Of a stretch of 64,000 bases of DNA, positions 28,484 through 37,521 are shown one piece after another (position 1 is the stretch's first letter; each line of letters starts with the position of its first letter). This DNA comes from Sinorhizobium sp. B11. GTDB taxonomy: Bacteria; Pseudomonadota; Alphaproteobacteria; Rhizobiales; Rhizobiaceae. Under the pieces are notes generated by a model, which was given only the letters and a program-made list of their open reading frames with translations, did no database searches and was not told where the DNA came from. The stretch covers positions 1-64,000 of the forward strand of contig CP091035.1 of assembly GCA_039725955.1 (NCBI GenBank). The letters are read 5' to 3'. The position numbers were made by a program, and so were the translations under genes.

Positions 28484-28569
28484 TTGACGTGACCAAGGAC
28501 TGCGCGGCTCACGCGCAAAAGGAGACAGAGCCATGTCCGCAGCTGCAGCCGGACATTCTGGAGAAAACC

Positions 28570-28797
28570 CGGAGACCAGTAAGTCTGCAATCTGCGACGT
28601 CATCGTCTCCTGCGCTTTAAGGCGACGCGCGAAGACCTCAACGACGCGGGCGAATTTCGAAAGCCTAGCACGTTTTCGCTTGGGACATCTCCGATATGGA
28701 CGTTGCCATTGAAGGGCAGCATGCGGTGTTCGCAATGGGAAAAGAAGCCGATGTCACTGATGACCACCAGATCATCGTAGCCGCCGACATCCGAGAA
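28570..28797 (-). pseudogene. folE: GTP cyclohydrolase I fragment
   Basis: Two frames joined near 28661 give DLVVISDIGFFSHCEHRMLPF (the zinc-binding CEH motif), NGNVHIGDVPSENVLG and then LSKFARVVEVFARRLKAQETMTSQIADLL, all characteristic of FolE. The N-terminal third and the C-terminal part are missing, and one frameshift separates the remaining pieces. A non-functional relic of a pteridine synthesis gene. Confidence 0.75.
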
Positions 28798-28986
28798 TGT
28801 CCGCGACGGCGGCGAGAGGCGCGACACGGACTGACCCGGACATCGGGGAAGGATGCACATGCGGGCGCCGGGTCTGAACGCTCAACACGCGCCCTCGATC
28901 GCTCATATGCGTTTCGCTCACCGAGCCAAGCTCGGCGAAAAACGAATAGCTGAGCATGCCTATTTTCATGGGTCGATTGTTGTTAG

Positions 28987-29002
28987 AACGATACGTATCG
29001 TT
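28987..29002. promoter_or_regulatory. Perfect 16-bp palindromic operator
   Basis: AACGATACGTATCGTT, fully symmetric, directly followed by TTATAT. It lies 260 bp upstream of the EmrAB-like efflux genes. The length and symmetry suit a TetR-family operator; the TetR gene at 34917 is a candidate partner, though not adjacent. Confidence 0.55.
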
Positions 29003-29261
29003 TATATAGCAATCCAACCGCTGCCGGCGCGTTTCTGCAGCCATCCCGCAAACGAGTGGCTGGCTGCGAATGCATCGGCGTGGGATGCCGCTCTCCCGGC
29101 GAGGAGGCGCAATCGGGCCGGCTACCCGATGTGTCAAACCGCGAAGCGATAGCGAAGCAAACTGTATCCGCCGCAGGGTCGTGAAAGCCCGCGTGCCGAG
29201 GTCGCTCCTGTCTCGAACCGAATTCGTCGGTTCGCAGACATCTACTCGAAGGATTTAGCAA

Positions 29262-30428
29262 ATGGCTTGGTTGCGAAAAAAGAACCAGCAAAACATACAG
29301 TCGGAGACAAATATCAGCGTCTTGACGCAAAGCACGCGTGAAAGCCCACCGGCGAGCCCGGTTCCCGCAAACAAGGCGTCGCCGTCTGCCGTCCTTGTGC
29401 CCGTATTTGCCATTGCGGTGGCGCTTTCTGCCGTCGTCGGCGCAGGCGCCAATTGGGACTGGTGGGTGGCGAGCCAGGCCGTGCAGACGACGGACGACGC
29501 GGCGGTTTTCTCCGACGTCTCATCTGTCAGCACTCGTGTCAGCGGCACTGTCGAGGCGATTAATGTTTCCGACTACGAACAGGTCAAGGCCGGCGACCTT
29601 CTGTTTTCCATCGATCGCAAACCCTTCGAAGTCGCTCTACAGGCGGCGAAAGCAAGGCTTGCCGCTGCTCGCGCTCAGTTGGAAGACAACGACACCCAGC
29701 GTGCGTTCCAGCTGACGCAAATCGACATTGCGATCGCCCAGAAACAGGCGGCGACGGCCGACGAGGTTCAGGCGAGCAAGGAGCTCGAGCGCCAGACCAG
29801 GCTCGGCCTCGACGGCAGGGCGAGTTCGATTCAGACGCTCGAGAAGGCGACCGCCGGACGCGAGCGCGCCGTTGCGAATTCAAAAATGGCTGAGGCGACC
29901 GTTGTTGCGCAACGGGTCAAGCTGGAAGTGATTGCGAAACAGCGAGACGTGCTGATAGCGAATGCCGACACGGCCGCTGCGGACATGGTGGCGCGAGAAT
30001 TGGACCGCGGCTATGCGGACATTCGCGCGCCTGTCGACGGTATTGTTGCCAAAAGGAACGTTCAGCTCGGAAACTTTGTCGCGACCGGCACAAGCATGAT
30101 CTCGATCGTTCCCCTTCCGCGGGTCTATATCCTGGCCAACTACAAGGAAAACCAGCTTTCCCTTGTTCGGGAAGGTCAGCTCGTGGAGGTGTCCGTCGAT
30201 CTGCTGCCCGGCAAGCGCCTGCACGGCAGAGTGTCGAGAATTTCGCCCGCAAGCGGATCGACCTTCGCCTTGCTTCCTCCCGACAATGCCACCGGCAATT
30301 TTACGAAAGTTGCCCAGCGCCTCACTGTCAGGATCGAGCTCGACCCCGATCAGCCCAATTTCGATCGGCTGCGGCCGGGCATGTCGGTCACGACGCGGAT
30401 AGCCACGAAGGCAGGAAACAATGTCTAG
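29262..30428 (+). CDS. HlyD/EmrA family membrane fusion protein
   Basis: 388 residues. One N-terminal membrane segment (SAVLVPVFAIAVALSAVVGAG, about residues 43-62), then a biotinyl-lipoyl-like domain, a coiled-coil hairpin (residues about 110-215) and a beta-barrel domain (GYADIRAPVDGIVAKRNVQLGNFV, VYILANYKENQL). AAGGA is seven bases upstream of the ATG. It overlaps the downstream MFS gene by eight bases. With that pump it would form an EmrAB-type system that moves small molecules across the inner membrane and periplasm; an outer membrane channel is not encoded here. Confidence 0.9.
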   Translation: MAWLRKKNQQNIQSETNISVLTQSTRESPPASPVPANKASPSAVLVPVFAIAVALSAVVGAGANWDWWVASQAVQTTDDAAVFSDVSSVSTRVSGTVEAINVSDYEQVKAGDLLFSIDRKPFEVALQAAKARLAAARAQLEDNDTQRAFQLTQIDIAIAQKQAATADEVQASKELERQTRLGLDGRASSIQTLEKATAGRERAVANSKMAEATVVAQRVKLEVIAKQRDVLIANADTAAADMVARELDRGYADIRAPVDGIVAKRNVQLGNFVATGTSMISIVPLPRVYILANYKENQLSLVREGQLVEVSVDLLPGKRLHGRVSRISPASGSTFALLPPDNATGNFTKVAQRLTVRIELDPDQPNFDRLRPGMSVTTRIATKAGNNV

Positions 30429-31977
30429 CAGCACGCAGCATAGCGATCTTTCCCGGCAGGGAAGCGTCGCGGTTGCCATGATCATGGCCTCAATTCTGAC
30501 CGCCTTCGACGTTCGCACGGCGAGCGTCGGATTGCCGGATCTTCGCGGCGCTTTCGGTCTGAGTTTTGACCAGGGCGCATGGTTGAGCACCTTTGCAACG
30601 GCTCCGCAGATACTAGTCGCGCCGTCGATCGGCTGGCTGATAGAGGCCTTCGGCGTCAAGCGGGTCATGATCGGCCCGTCGATCGTGTATGCGGCGATCT
30701 CCACCACCATCCCTTTCGTCCAAGGCTTCGAGCTTCTGATCGTGTTGCATGCGACCAGAGCCCTGGTGCTCGGCATTTTCGTTGGGGCGACGCTCTTGGT
30801 TGCGTTTCGTAACCTCGACAAAAAGTACTGGATTTTCGCCCTCGCCTTCTATGTGCTGAGAATTCCGTTTGCGCAGAATCTCGGTCTTTATACCGCCGGT
30901 AGCTATAGCCAGACTATTGGTTGGCAGTGGCTTTATTGGCAGGGCGCTATTGTCGCGCCGGTCATCGGGATCCTGTTCTGGTATGGCGGCAAACCCATGC
31001 CTGTCGATCGTGATCTCCTGAGCCGGGCCGACTGGGGCGGAATGGCGCTGTTCGGGGTGGCCTTAACGACGCTCTATTTCGCGCTGGACCAAGGCAATCG
31101 TCTTGACTGGTTTGAATCGGGCTATGTTAAATCGCTCCTCGCCGCGACAGTATTTCTGGCCGTTGTTTTTCTTTGGCATGAAACCCGCGTAAAACATCCT
31201 TGGGCGCACGTCTCGATCCTTTATCACAGGAACATCGCGCTCGGCTTTGCCGCCATCGCCTGCTTCATGATCGCAAGCCTCGGAAGCTCGCTGCTCGAGC
31301 CGAACTTTCTTGTCAGCGTTGCTCGATTGCGTCCGGAACAGGTCGGAGACTTCACCGCGCTCTGCGCCATCCTGCTACTTTTGCTGGCGACAGCGACCGC
31401 AGTCGCGCTCGTCAGGACAGTGAAGCAGCGGTCGACGCTCGCGATCGGGTTCAGCTGTTTTGTGCTGTCGGCATGGCTTGGGACCCAATTGACCAGTCAA
31501 TGGTCCGTACCAGAATTCCGGCTGATTATCGTCCTGCAGACGTTCGGCGAAGAGCTCGTTTTTCTTGCCGCCGTCGCCACCCTTTTCGGCAATATCAATC
31601 CGGCTCGTGCAATCTCGCTCGTCGCCTATGTTCAGGTCATGCGCCTTATCTGTTCGGAAACTGTTGCCACAACGATGACGACGTGGATCCGCAAGCGTGA
31701 GCAACTGCATTCCTATCTTTTAGGCCTTCACGTCACCCGCACGACGCCGGGCTGGAACACGACGCTCGCTCAACTCAGATCGGGATCGACGTCCGGCGCC
31801 TCACCGGCAGAAATCACAAAGCGCGGCCTCAGCAATCTTGCAGGCATAATCCAGCGGGAAGCGAACGTACTCGCCTATATCGACGGATTCTGGATCACCT
31901 TCATCGCGGCGGTGGTCGGGCTGATCGTGGTGTCGCTGATGAAACCCTCCCCCTCACACCCGCTGACGACGCGCTGA
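30421..31977 (+). CDS. MFS efflux transporter, DHA2 (EmrB-like)
   Basis: 518 residues with about 14 hydrophobic segments, the DHA2 layout. FGLSFDQGAWLSTFATAPQILVAPSIGWLIEAFGVKRVM is the N-terminal helix 2/loop A region. A large soluble stretch (about 425-490) precedes the last helix. The DRT/motif region ILTAFDVRTASVGLPDLRGAF is a variant, with DVRTASVGLP where DxTIVNVALP is usual, so its transport mechanism may differ. Cotranscribed with the EmrA-like gene; probably exports toxic compounds or a metabolite. Confidence 0.88.
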   Translation: MSSSTQHSDLSRQGSVAVAMIMASILTAFDVRTASVGLPDLRGAFGLSFDQGAWLSTFATAPQILVAPSIGWLIEAFGVKRVMIGPSIVYAAISTTIPFVQGFELLIVLHATRALVLGIFVGATLLVAFRNLDKKYWIFALAFYVLRIPFAQNLGLYTAGSYSQTIGWQWLYWQGAIVAPVIGILFWYGGKPMPVDRDLLSRADWGGMALFGVALTTLYFALDQGNRLDWFESGYVKSLLAATVFLAVVFLWHETRVKHPWAHVSILYHRNIALGFAAIACFMIASLGSSLLEPNFLVSVARLRPEQVGDFTALCAILLLLLATATAVALVRTVKQRSTLAIGFSCFVLSAWLGTQLTSQWSVPEFRLIIVLQTFGEELVFLAAVATLFGNINPARAISLVAYVQVMRLICSETVATTMTTWIRKREQLHSYLLGLHVTRTTPGWNTTLAQLRSGSTSGASPAEITKRGLSNLAGIIQREANVLAYIDGFWITFIAAVVGLIVVSLMKPSPSHPLTTR

Positions 31978-32016
31978 GGAAAGAAGGTCGCTCCGGTCGA
32001 GACCGGGAGAGATGTC

Positions 32017-33429
32017 ATGGACGATCAGCAGATCAAGGATATCACCATCTGGTTGACACAAGGAGGGCTGACAGGCCTTTCCGAAGCCGACCTCTTGGCA
32101 GGCTTCTGCGAGCGCTGCGCCGCAAGCGGCCTTCCTGTCGAACGTGCAAGCGCGGTAATGGATACTCTCCATCCGCTCTACGAGCGCCGAGCCTTTCGTT
32201 GGGATCGCACTCAGCCGGTGCAGCGTGTCGTAGAGTTGGGCATTGTCGCGCCTGTCACTGTGCCCGACAACTGGCGCCGCACGGCCTTCCATTACCTGAA
32301 GGCGACCGGCGGGAATGAACTCAGGCGGCGCATAAAACTTGGGGATCCGGCCGATTTCTATCTGCTCGACGCGATGAAGGAGGATGGGTTTACCGATTTC
32401 ATCGCCATGGCGCACCGGTTCGCCAACCAGAACACGATCGGCGAAATCGACTGCTTTTTTCTCCATTTCGGGACCAGGGCGCCGGCTGGCTTCACAAAGG
32501 CGGACGAGCTTGCACTGCGTGAACTGCTGCCCTGCCTAGCGCTCGCCGTCAAATGCGTCGTCGTCAGCGGTGTGGCCAGCACCATCGCCAAGGTCCACCT
32601 CGGTGACGATGCCGCCGATCAGGTGCTGCATGGCCGGATCACCCGCGGACGTAGCGAACGCATTTCCGCAGCGCTGTGGTTCTCGGATCTCGCCAATTTC
32701 ACCCGGATCTCCGATACGGTCGACCCGGAAGAAATCATTCCCATGCTGAACGACTACGCCGAGGCCGTTATCACGTCCGTTCGACAGGCCGGCGGTGAAG
32801 TCCTGAAACTGATGGGCGACGGAACACTTGCAATCTTCCGCGGCGGAACATCGAGCCAGATCTGCGCTCGCGCTCTGGAGGCACGACGACTGCTCGACGC
32901 GCGTCTCATCGATCTTAACGCGAGACGACGGGGAGTAGGCGGACCGGTTACCGATCTCTATCTCGGATTGCATGTCGGCGATGTCTTTTACGGCAATATC
33001 GGCAGTCAGGATCGCCTCGACTTCACGGTGATCGGCCCGGCAGTCAACGAGGTCAGCCGCATCACCTCGCTGTGTCGGTCGCTGCACCAGAGATTACTGA
33101 TGTCGGCCCGCTTCGCAGCCTGCGTGTCTGCCTCTGAAATTGATGGTCTGCACTCGATCGGCCGGCATGTCCTGAAGGGTGTCAGACGACTCCAGGAACT
33201 GTTCACCATCGCATCCGAAAAGCGGCCGGCGGGCAATCGCATGTCGCTTCAAACCGACCCTCTTGAAGGCTCCCCGCCTCGTGCGGGAGCCCATCGACAC
33301 CAAAGTACGATTGGTCGTGACAGCGTCACTAGTGTAAAAACGAAGGAAAGAGAAATGCCCTTGAAATCTCAGTCGTTCATGGCGGGCGAAAAGCCCGTCA
33401 AGCCGTCTTATCCGGCATTCAAGCTGTAG
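32017..33429 (+). CDS. Class III adenylate/guanylate cyclase
   Basis: 470 residues, no membrane segment. The C-terminal half is a cyclase domain: metal-binding aspartates in ALWFSDLANFTRISD and KLMGDGTLAIF, GLHVGDVFYGNIGSQDRLDFTVIG and the transition-state VNEVSRI (Asn and Arg). The first 200 residues resemble the N-terminal region of rhizobial cyclases of unknown sensor function. GGGAGAG precedes the ATG. The end is unusual: after LFTIASEKRPAG the frame runs on for about 65 codons without homology, and the last 25 codons have their own ATG with AAGGAAAGAG upstream. Confidence 0.88.
   Translation: MDDQQIKDITIWLTQGGLTGLSEADLLAGFCERCAASGLPVERASAVMDTLHPLYERRAFRWDRTQPVQRVVELGIVAPVTVPDNWRRTAFHYLKATGGNELRRRIKLGDPADFYLLDAMKEDGFTDFIAMAHRFANQNTIGEIDCFFLHFGTRAPAGFTKADELALRELLPCLALAVKCVVVSGVASTIAKVHLGDDAADQVLHGRITRGRSERISAALWFSDLANFTRISDTVDPEEIIPMLNDYAEAVITSVRQAGGEVLKLMGDGTLAIFRGGTSSQICARALEARRLLDARLIDLNARRRGVGGPVTDLYLGLHVGDVFYGNIGSQDRLDFTVIGPAVNEVSRITSLCRSLHQRLLMSARFAACVSASEIDGLHSIGRHVLKGVRRLQELFTIASEKRPAGNRMSLQTDPLEGSPPRAGAHRHQSTIGRDSVTSVKTKEREMPLKSQSFMAGEKPVKPSYPAFKL
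33355..33429 (+). CDS. Possible short peptide inside the cyclase tail
   Basis: ATG 33355 is preceded by GAAGGAAAGAGAA, a better ribosome site than most in the window, and starts a 24-residue peptide (MPLKSQSFMAGEKPVKPSYPAFKL) in the same frame as the cyclase, ending 11 bases before the aldo/keto reductase start. It may be a leader or a separate small protein, with the cyclase stop lost upstream. Low certainty. Confidence 0.3.
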   Translation: MPLKSQSFMAGEKPVKPSYPAFKL

Positions 33430-33440
33430 GAGCAGTTCGC

Positions 33441-34400
33441 ATGGAAGCCTCATACATGCTTCGCTACAAGAAGATTCCCCTGGCGGGCGGCGTTGGCGAG
33501 ATGCCTGCAGTTGGCTTCGGCACGCTCATTGCCGACCCGGTCGTGACAAGGCATGCGGTCGCAAAAGCGCTCTCTGTCGGCTTTCGTCATTTCGACTGCG
33601 CCGAGCGGTATCGCAACGAAGAAGCGATCGGGGACGCAATCGCCGAGGCGATCGCCGAAGGTACGATTCGCCGCGAGGAGTTGTTCATCACCACGAAGCT
33701 CTGGAACACCAACCATCGCCCCGAACGGGTAAAAGCGGCGTTCGAGGCAAGCTGTCGCCGTCTCCAAGTCGACTACGTCGACTGCTACATCATCCATACT
33801 CCCTACGCTTTTCGCCCGGGCGAGGAGATGGATCCAAGGGACGAGAATGGCCATGTTCTCTACGATTCGGAGGTCACCTTGATCGAGACCTGGCGCGCCT
33901 TGGAAGACCTTGTCGACAGCGGCCACTGTCGCTCGATCGGTCTGTCCGACATCTCATTGGAGAAGCTTAAGGAAATCGTCGCCCATGCACGCATCAAGCC
34001 TGCGGCGATCCAGGTCGAGGCACATCCTTATCTGCCCGAATGGGAACTGCTCGAATATTGCCGGGCGAATGGGATCGTCTTGCTGGCATTTGCAGCTCTC
34101 GGCCACGCGATGGAACCAAATCTGCTTGAAGACCCGGTCATCACCGGGGTCGCCAAACGTGTCAACAAGACGCCGGCCCAGGTGGCGCTTGCCTGGGCAG
34201 CGCAGCGGGGCACGGCGTTCCTAACGACCTCGGTCAAGCCGCTGCGCATCGAGGAAAACTTCGCGATTTCGAGCCTTTCGGAAAAGGATATGGAGAAGAT
34301 CCGTTTCGACATATCGACGAACGTTCGCTTCAATGGGGTGGTGGATACCGGCGTGCCTGGCTTCATTCCCCGCGTCAAAGCGGAGCAGGCGGCAAAATAG
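33441..34400 (+). CDS. Aldo/keto reductase
   Basis: 319 residues with the complete AKR tetrad: Asp and Tyr in HFDCAERYRNEEAIG, Lys in ELFITTKLWNTNH, His in DCYIIHTPYAF. The NADPH-binding end (TSVKPLRIEENFAI) replaces the common KSxxxxRxxEN. AGGAG is eight bases upstream of the ATG. Cytoplasmic NAD(P)H-dependent reductase of carbonyl compounds; the physiological substrate is not evident. It follows the cyclase gene by 11 bp and may share its transcript. Confidence 0.9.
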   Translation: MEASYMLRYKKIPLAGGVGEMPAVGFGTLIADPVVTRHAVAKALSVGFRHFDCAERYRNEEAIGDAIAEAIAEGTIRREELFITTKLWNTNHRPERVKAAFEASCRRLQVDYVDCYIIHTPYAFRPGEEMDPRDENGHVLYDSEVTLIETWRALEDLVDSGHCRSIGLSDISLEKLKEIVAHARIKPAAIQVEAHPYLPEWELLEYCRANGIVLLAFAALGHAMEPNLLEDPVITGVAKRVNKTPAQVALAWAAQRGTAFLTTSVKPLRIEENFAISSLSEKDMEKIRFDISTNVRFNGVVDTGVPGFIPRVKAEQAAK

Positions 34401-34498
34401 GTCTGATCGTTTCGCCATTGAGCGTGTGGGGCGCAACGTCAGCTGCCTCGCACACGACCTGAGAAGACGCAGCAGCTTGCAAGAGCCGGGCGGCGCGA

Positions 34499-34866
34499 TT
34501 GAAATGTCTGGAGGCCCGGATGGAGAATCAGAATGTCAGAGTGGCGCTCGAATTTTCGAGCGCCAGCACGAAATCTACCATGTGGATGGTTTGCTCGACT
34601 ATCCGCAGTCCGTCGAGCGCCTCAGCGGTCGTCGAAATATTAGGGAAAGCCGGGTCGTTCAGCCCCACCACAAGCGATTTGATGTTAGGCGGATCGTCGG
34701 GGGCGGCAATCTCTGGGTCACCGAATTCGTGCTGACCTATGATGGCAAGCCCACCTATGCCGTCAGTATCATGGAATTTCGTGATGGGCTGGTTGCGCAC
34801 GAAACACAATATTTTGCCGATCGGTTCGAGCCTGCGCCGTCTCGCGCGCATCTGGTTGAGCGATGA
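34499..34866 (+). pseudogene. SnoaL/NTF2-like protein, frameshifted
   Basis: KCLEARMENQNVRVALEF is in one frame and FERQHEIYHVDGLLDYPQSV, FDVRRIVGGGNLWVTEFVLTYDGK, FRDGLVAHETQYFADRFEPAPSRAHLVER in another, joined near 34552. The second part is the well-conserved body of a small NTF2-fold protein often encoded beside TetR regulators. The ORF could also be read from an ATG at 34333 inside the reductase gene, but that N-terminus is foreign. A single indel seems to have broken the gene. Confidence 0.6.
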
Positions 34867-34916
34867 TGCCGCGATCCTTGTTGATTGGGCGCGCGCAATT
34901 GGGATACGCGTTGATC

Positions 34917-35534
34917 ATGAGCTCAACATCAAACACCGCCTCTCCCAGAAAACGGACCTCCGTCGGTTCGCGTCGCAATCCCGAGGCGGAGGCCGCCGTT
35001 CTTACCGCTGCGAGGGAATTGATTTGGGAAAAGGGCTACTCGGGCTTTTCCGTCGATGAAGTGGCACGCCGGGCCGGCGCCGGCAAGACGACCATCTATC
35101 GCTGGTATCCGACCAAGGCAGATCTTTTCATCGCGATCTACACGAGCGAACGTTCGGCTTCCGTGCTGGTCCCCGATACCGGAAACCTGATCGAGGACCT
35201 CGTAGAATATACGACCAGCCTCTGGAGGTTCTGGGCTTCGCATCCGGCAGGCGCGGCGCTTCGAGGGCTGATCGCCGAAGCCCAGGGCACACCGGAGGCC
35301 TTGAGCGCGCTGCGCGACAGATTTCTTCCAGACCGAACCGCGGATGTGAGGAAGATCATGACGGATGCCGCCGGACGCGGTGAACTGCGCGCGGAAGAGG
35401 TAGCTGACAAAGTCTCCCTCTGGGTTGGCTTCAGCTGGTTCAAGCTCCTGGTGGCCGAACTCAACGAGGAAAACGCAATTCGTCCGGCGATGATGCATAT
35501 CGCAGATATTCCACGCATTGCGGCCCCACAATAG
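34917..35534 (+). CDS. TetR/AcrR family transcriptional regulator
   Basis: About 205 residues from ATG 34917 (MSSTSNTASPRKR); ATG 34863, overlapping the previous gene, is a possible alternative. DNA-binding domain: AAVLTAARELIWEKGYSGFSVDEVARRAGAGKTTIYRWYPTKADLF, followed by an all-helical ligand-binding part (LWRFWASHPAGAALRGLIAEAQG). The target is unknown; the palindrome at 28987 upstream of the efflux pair and the neighbouring SnoaL-like gene are candidates. Confidence 0.88.
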   Translation: MSSTSNTASPRKRTSVGSRRNPEAEAAVLTAARELIWEKGYSGFSVDEVARRAGAGKTTIYRWYPTKADLFIAIYTSERSASVLVPDTGNLIEDLVEYTTSLWRFWASHPAGAALRGLIAEAQGTPEALSALRDRFLPDRTADVRKIMTDAAGRGELRAEEVADKVSLWVGFSWFKLLVAELNEENAIRPAMMHIADIPRIAAPQ

Positions 35535-35562
35535 CAGCAGCCTGTTCGCGAGGAGATGGAAG

Positions 35563-36153
35563 CAGGTGCCCGTGCTGGCCGTAGCGGACCGCAGAATGTC
35601 CGTTTTTGCCTCCATGATTGACGTCGGCCTCATCGGCGATGCACTCTCCGTACTGGAAGATCTAATCGCCGCCTGGCCATGCGAAGATCAGGAAAATCGG
35701 AAACAGCGGCTCAAGCCGTGGTGGTCGCAGATCGACGCCTGGCGGGCACGCAAGGCCTTCAGCTATCGCAATTCGTCCGAGGTCAACAAAACACAATATG
35801 CCATCGAACGCCTGCGCGCGCTGACGCTGCACCGGGATGTCTACGTCACGACGGAGATCGGGCAGCATCAGATGTGGGCCGCCCAGTTCTTCCATCTCTA
35901 TGAGCCGAACCGCTGGATGACCTCCGGGGGCCTCGGAACGATGGGCTATGGTCTGCCGGCAGCGATCGGGGTCCAGCTCCCCCACCCGAAGAGCCTCGTC
36001 ATCGACATTGCCGGCGAAGCCTCGATCCTGATGATCATGCAGGAAATGTCCACGGCGATCCAATACAGGCTTCCGGTCAAGATCTTCATCCTGAACAACG
36101 AGTATATGGGTATGGTCGGGCAGTGGCAGGAACTGCTGTTGGTTCAGGCATGA
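35563..36153 (+). pseudogene. Acetolactate synthase large subunit, internal fragment
   Basis: Contains the C-terminal TPP-binding region of IlvB-type enzymes: WWSQIDAWRARKAFSYRNSSE, YVTTEIGQHQMWAAQFFHLYEPNRWMTSGGLGTMGYGLPAAIGVQ, DIAGEASILMIMQEMSTA and LNNEYMGMVGQWQELL. GEAS stands where GDAS is usual, so the metal-ligand aspartate is changed as well. The first two-thirds are absent, and homology stops abruptly near 36145, exactly where a DeoR fragment of opposite strand begins. A rearrangement relic, close to its chromosomal paralogue in sequence. Confidence 0.8.
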
Positions 36154-36480
36154 TGAGGGTGATGTTCTTCATGTCGACTGCGATCCGCCGAGCGACGTGC
36201 ACGATCGTAGAACCGGAACCGATCATCAATACGCGTGCGTCCTTAAGCAAAGGCACGGCAGCCTTAGCGATGCGTTCGCGCTTGGCGACGAACAATGTAT
36301 GACGTTCGGTAATCGACGGTTCGGTTCTTAACGAACGGACGGCGCCGCAGTAGGTCCGGTTGAGCACTCCTTGCTCGGTCAGCTCCTCAAGATCGCGACG
36401 GATGGTTTCGGTGGAGACATCGAGACGACGAACAAGACGGGGCTTGCCAACCAACGCGCTGGCAACAGCCCAGACATTGC
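36148..36480 (-). pseudogene. DeoR-family regulator, N-terminal fragment
   Basis: LVRRLDVSTETIRRDLEELTEQGVLNRTYCGAVR is the DeoR helix-turn-helix with its recognition helix, then EPSITERHTLFVAKRERIAKAAVPLLKDARVLMIGSGSTIVHVARRIAVDMKNITLIM, the start of the effector domain. The rest is missing from the junction with the acetolactate synthase fragment near 36150. The beginning of the DNA-binding domain also appears shortened. Not functional. Confidence 0.72.
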
Positions 36481-36482
36481 GG

Positions 36483-36848
36483 TCAGATTTCGTATGGTAC
36501 CCGTATGTCCGGCATTTCGCGAGGGAAATCCTTCGTGTTTCGGGTGATCAGTAACATCGAGTGAACATTGGCGGTTGCCCAGATAATGGCATCGGGAAGC
36601 TTGATACGATGAAGTTGTCGCAGAGATACTGCTCGTTCGGCTATGGCGTTATCGACAGCGATGACCGCAAAGCCGGCCAGGAAAGCGCGCGTTCCGTTTG
36701 CCACCTCAGGCTTGGCACCGACGAGAACCTCCATCCAGGTGATAATGCTGATCGCCTTTTCGCGATATCTTGCCAGTTCGTCTCGCGCTGGTGGAACTGC
36801 GTTGAGATAATCGATCAAGACATTTGTGTCGAAAAGAGACTTTACCAT
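36483..36848 (-). CDS. PIN-domain toxin (VapC-like)
   Basis: 121 residues from ATG 36848, which overlaps the last codons of the antitoxin gene. MVKSLFDTNVLIDYL holds the first catalytic Asp, ITWMEVLVG the Glu, LPDAIIWATA and LLITRNTKDF the later acidic residues, so the Mg-dependent RNase site is complete. VapC toxins cut tRNA or rRNA when freed from antitoxin. The pair sits beside rearranged fragments, as expected for plasmid or island addiction modules. Confidence 0.88.
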   Translation of the reverse strand: MVKSLFDTNVLIDYLNAVPPARDELARYREKAISIITWMEVLVGAKPEVANGTRAFLAGFAVIAVDNAIAERAVSLRQLHRIKLPDAIIWATANVHSMLLITRNTKDFPREMPDIRVPYEI

Positions 36849-37057
36849 TCGCTGCGTATGTTTTCCTGATAGGTCAAACCATCGATCTTTCGATCGCCCC
36901 AAAGGCCGAACGCTTCTGCTTCGATATCGGCGTTGTTCCTAACCAGAAAGTCATTGATCGCTTTTCGGATCAGCGCTGCTCTCGACATTTTTTCCCGCTG
37001 TGCCATCCGGTCCAGCGCTCTGACTTCTGGGTCGCCGATATCTACCAACGTTCTCAT
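36842..37057 (-). CDS. Ribbon-helix-helix antitoxin
   Basis: 71 residues from ATG 37057; an earlier ATG at 37087 lies in the operator-like repeat and is less likely. MRTLVDIGDPEVRALDRMAQREKMSRAALIRKAINDFLV is an RHH (Arc/CopG-like) DNA-binding domain, and the C-terminal tail EAFGLWGDRKIDGLTYQENIRSEW would wrap the toxin. It overlaps the toxin gene by seven bases, giving coupled translation. The promoter carries an inverted repeat for autorepression. Confidence 0.85.
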   Translation of the reverse strand: MRTLVDIGDPEVRALDRMAQREKMSRAALIRKAINDFLVRNNADIEAEAFGLWGDRKIDGLTYQENIRSEW

Positions 37058-37067
37058 GAGATAGGCT

Positions 37068-37084
37068 CCGATATATGATATCGG
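37068..37084. promoter_or_regulatory. Toxin-antitoxin operator
   Basis: CCGATAT-ATG-ATATCGG, a perfect inverted repeat with a three-base centre, 11 bp upstream of the antitoxin start, in an AT-rich stretch (ATATATATC follows). Fits an autoregulatory site for the RHH antitoxin. Confidence 0.6.
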
Positions 37085-37521
37085 CAATATATATCATCGC
37101 TGATCGTTTTTTCAATGGCGCCCTCGGCGTTAGAACATCGCGACGCCGCACGAGCGGGGAGGTGTGGGAGCCGACGGCGCGAGACGCATCGCGGAAATCG
37201 AAGAGGATTACGACAGGTTGAACGAAATGCACGACCTCGAATTTGACATGGACATCCGACACGCCACTGCTGAAGTGGTAGGTTGATTAGCGACCGCATA
37301 GACGCTGAGGCTCGCATCCTTATCGTTCATAGCCATCCCTCCATCTTCGTGCCCATGCGGAGACCCGGGTACCCATCGTTGATGGCTCGTCTTTGTTTGA
37401 CGACGACGAAAATGAGCAGGCATCCTTTAGGTCAGAGAAGCTGGGCGCTAGATGTCAGCAGTTGCTTTCGATAAGCTATGGTGGAGACGATTCGGGTGAC
37501 GCTGGAAGATGGAGCGCTTCG
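37085..37521. other. Gap without intact gene
   Basis: Short open stretch on the plus strand (about 37140-37285, peptide RIAEIEEDYDRLNEMHDLEFDMDIRHATAEVVG) has coding character but no start codon with ribosome site and no known family; probably a relic. Confidence 0.3.
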
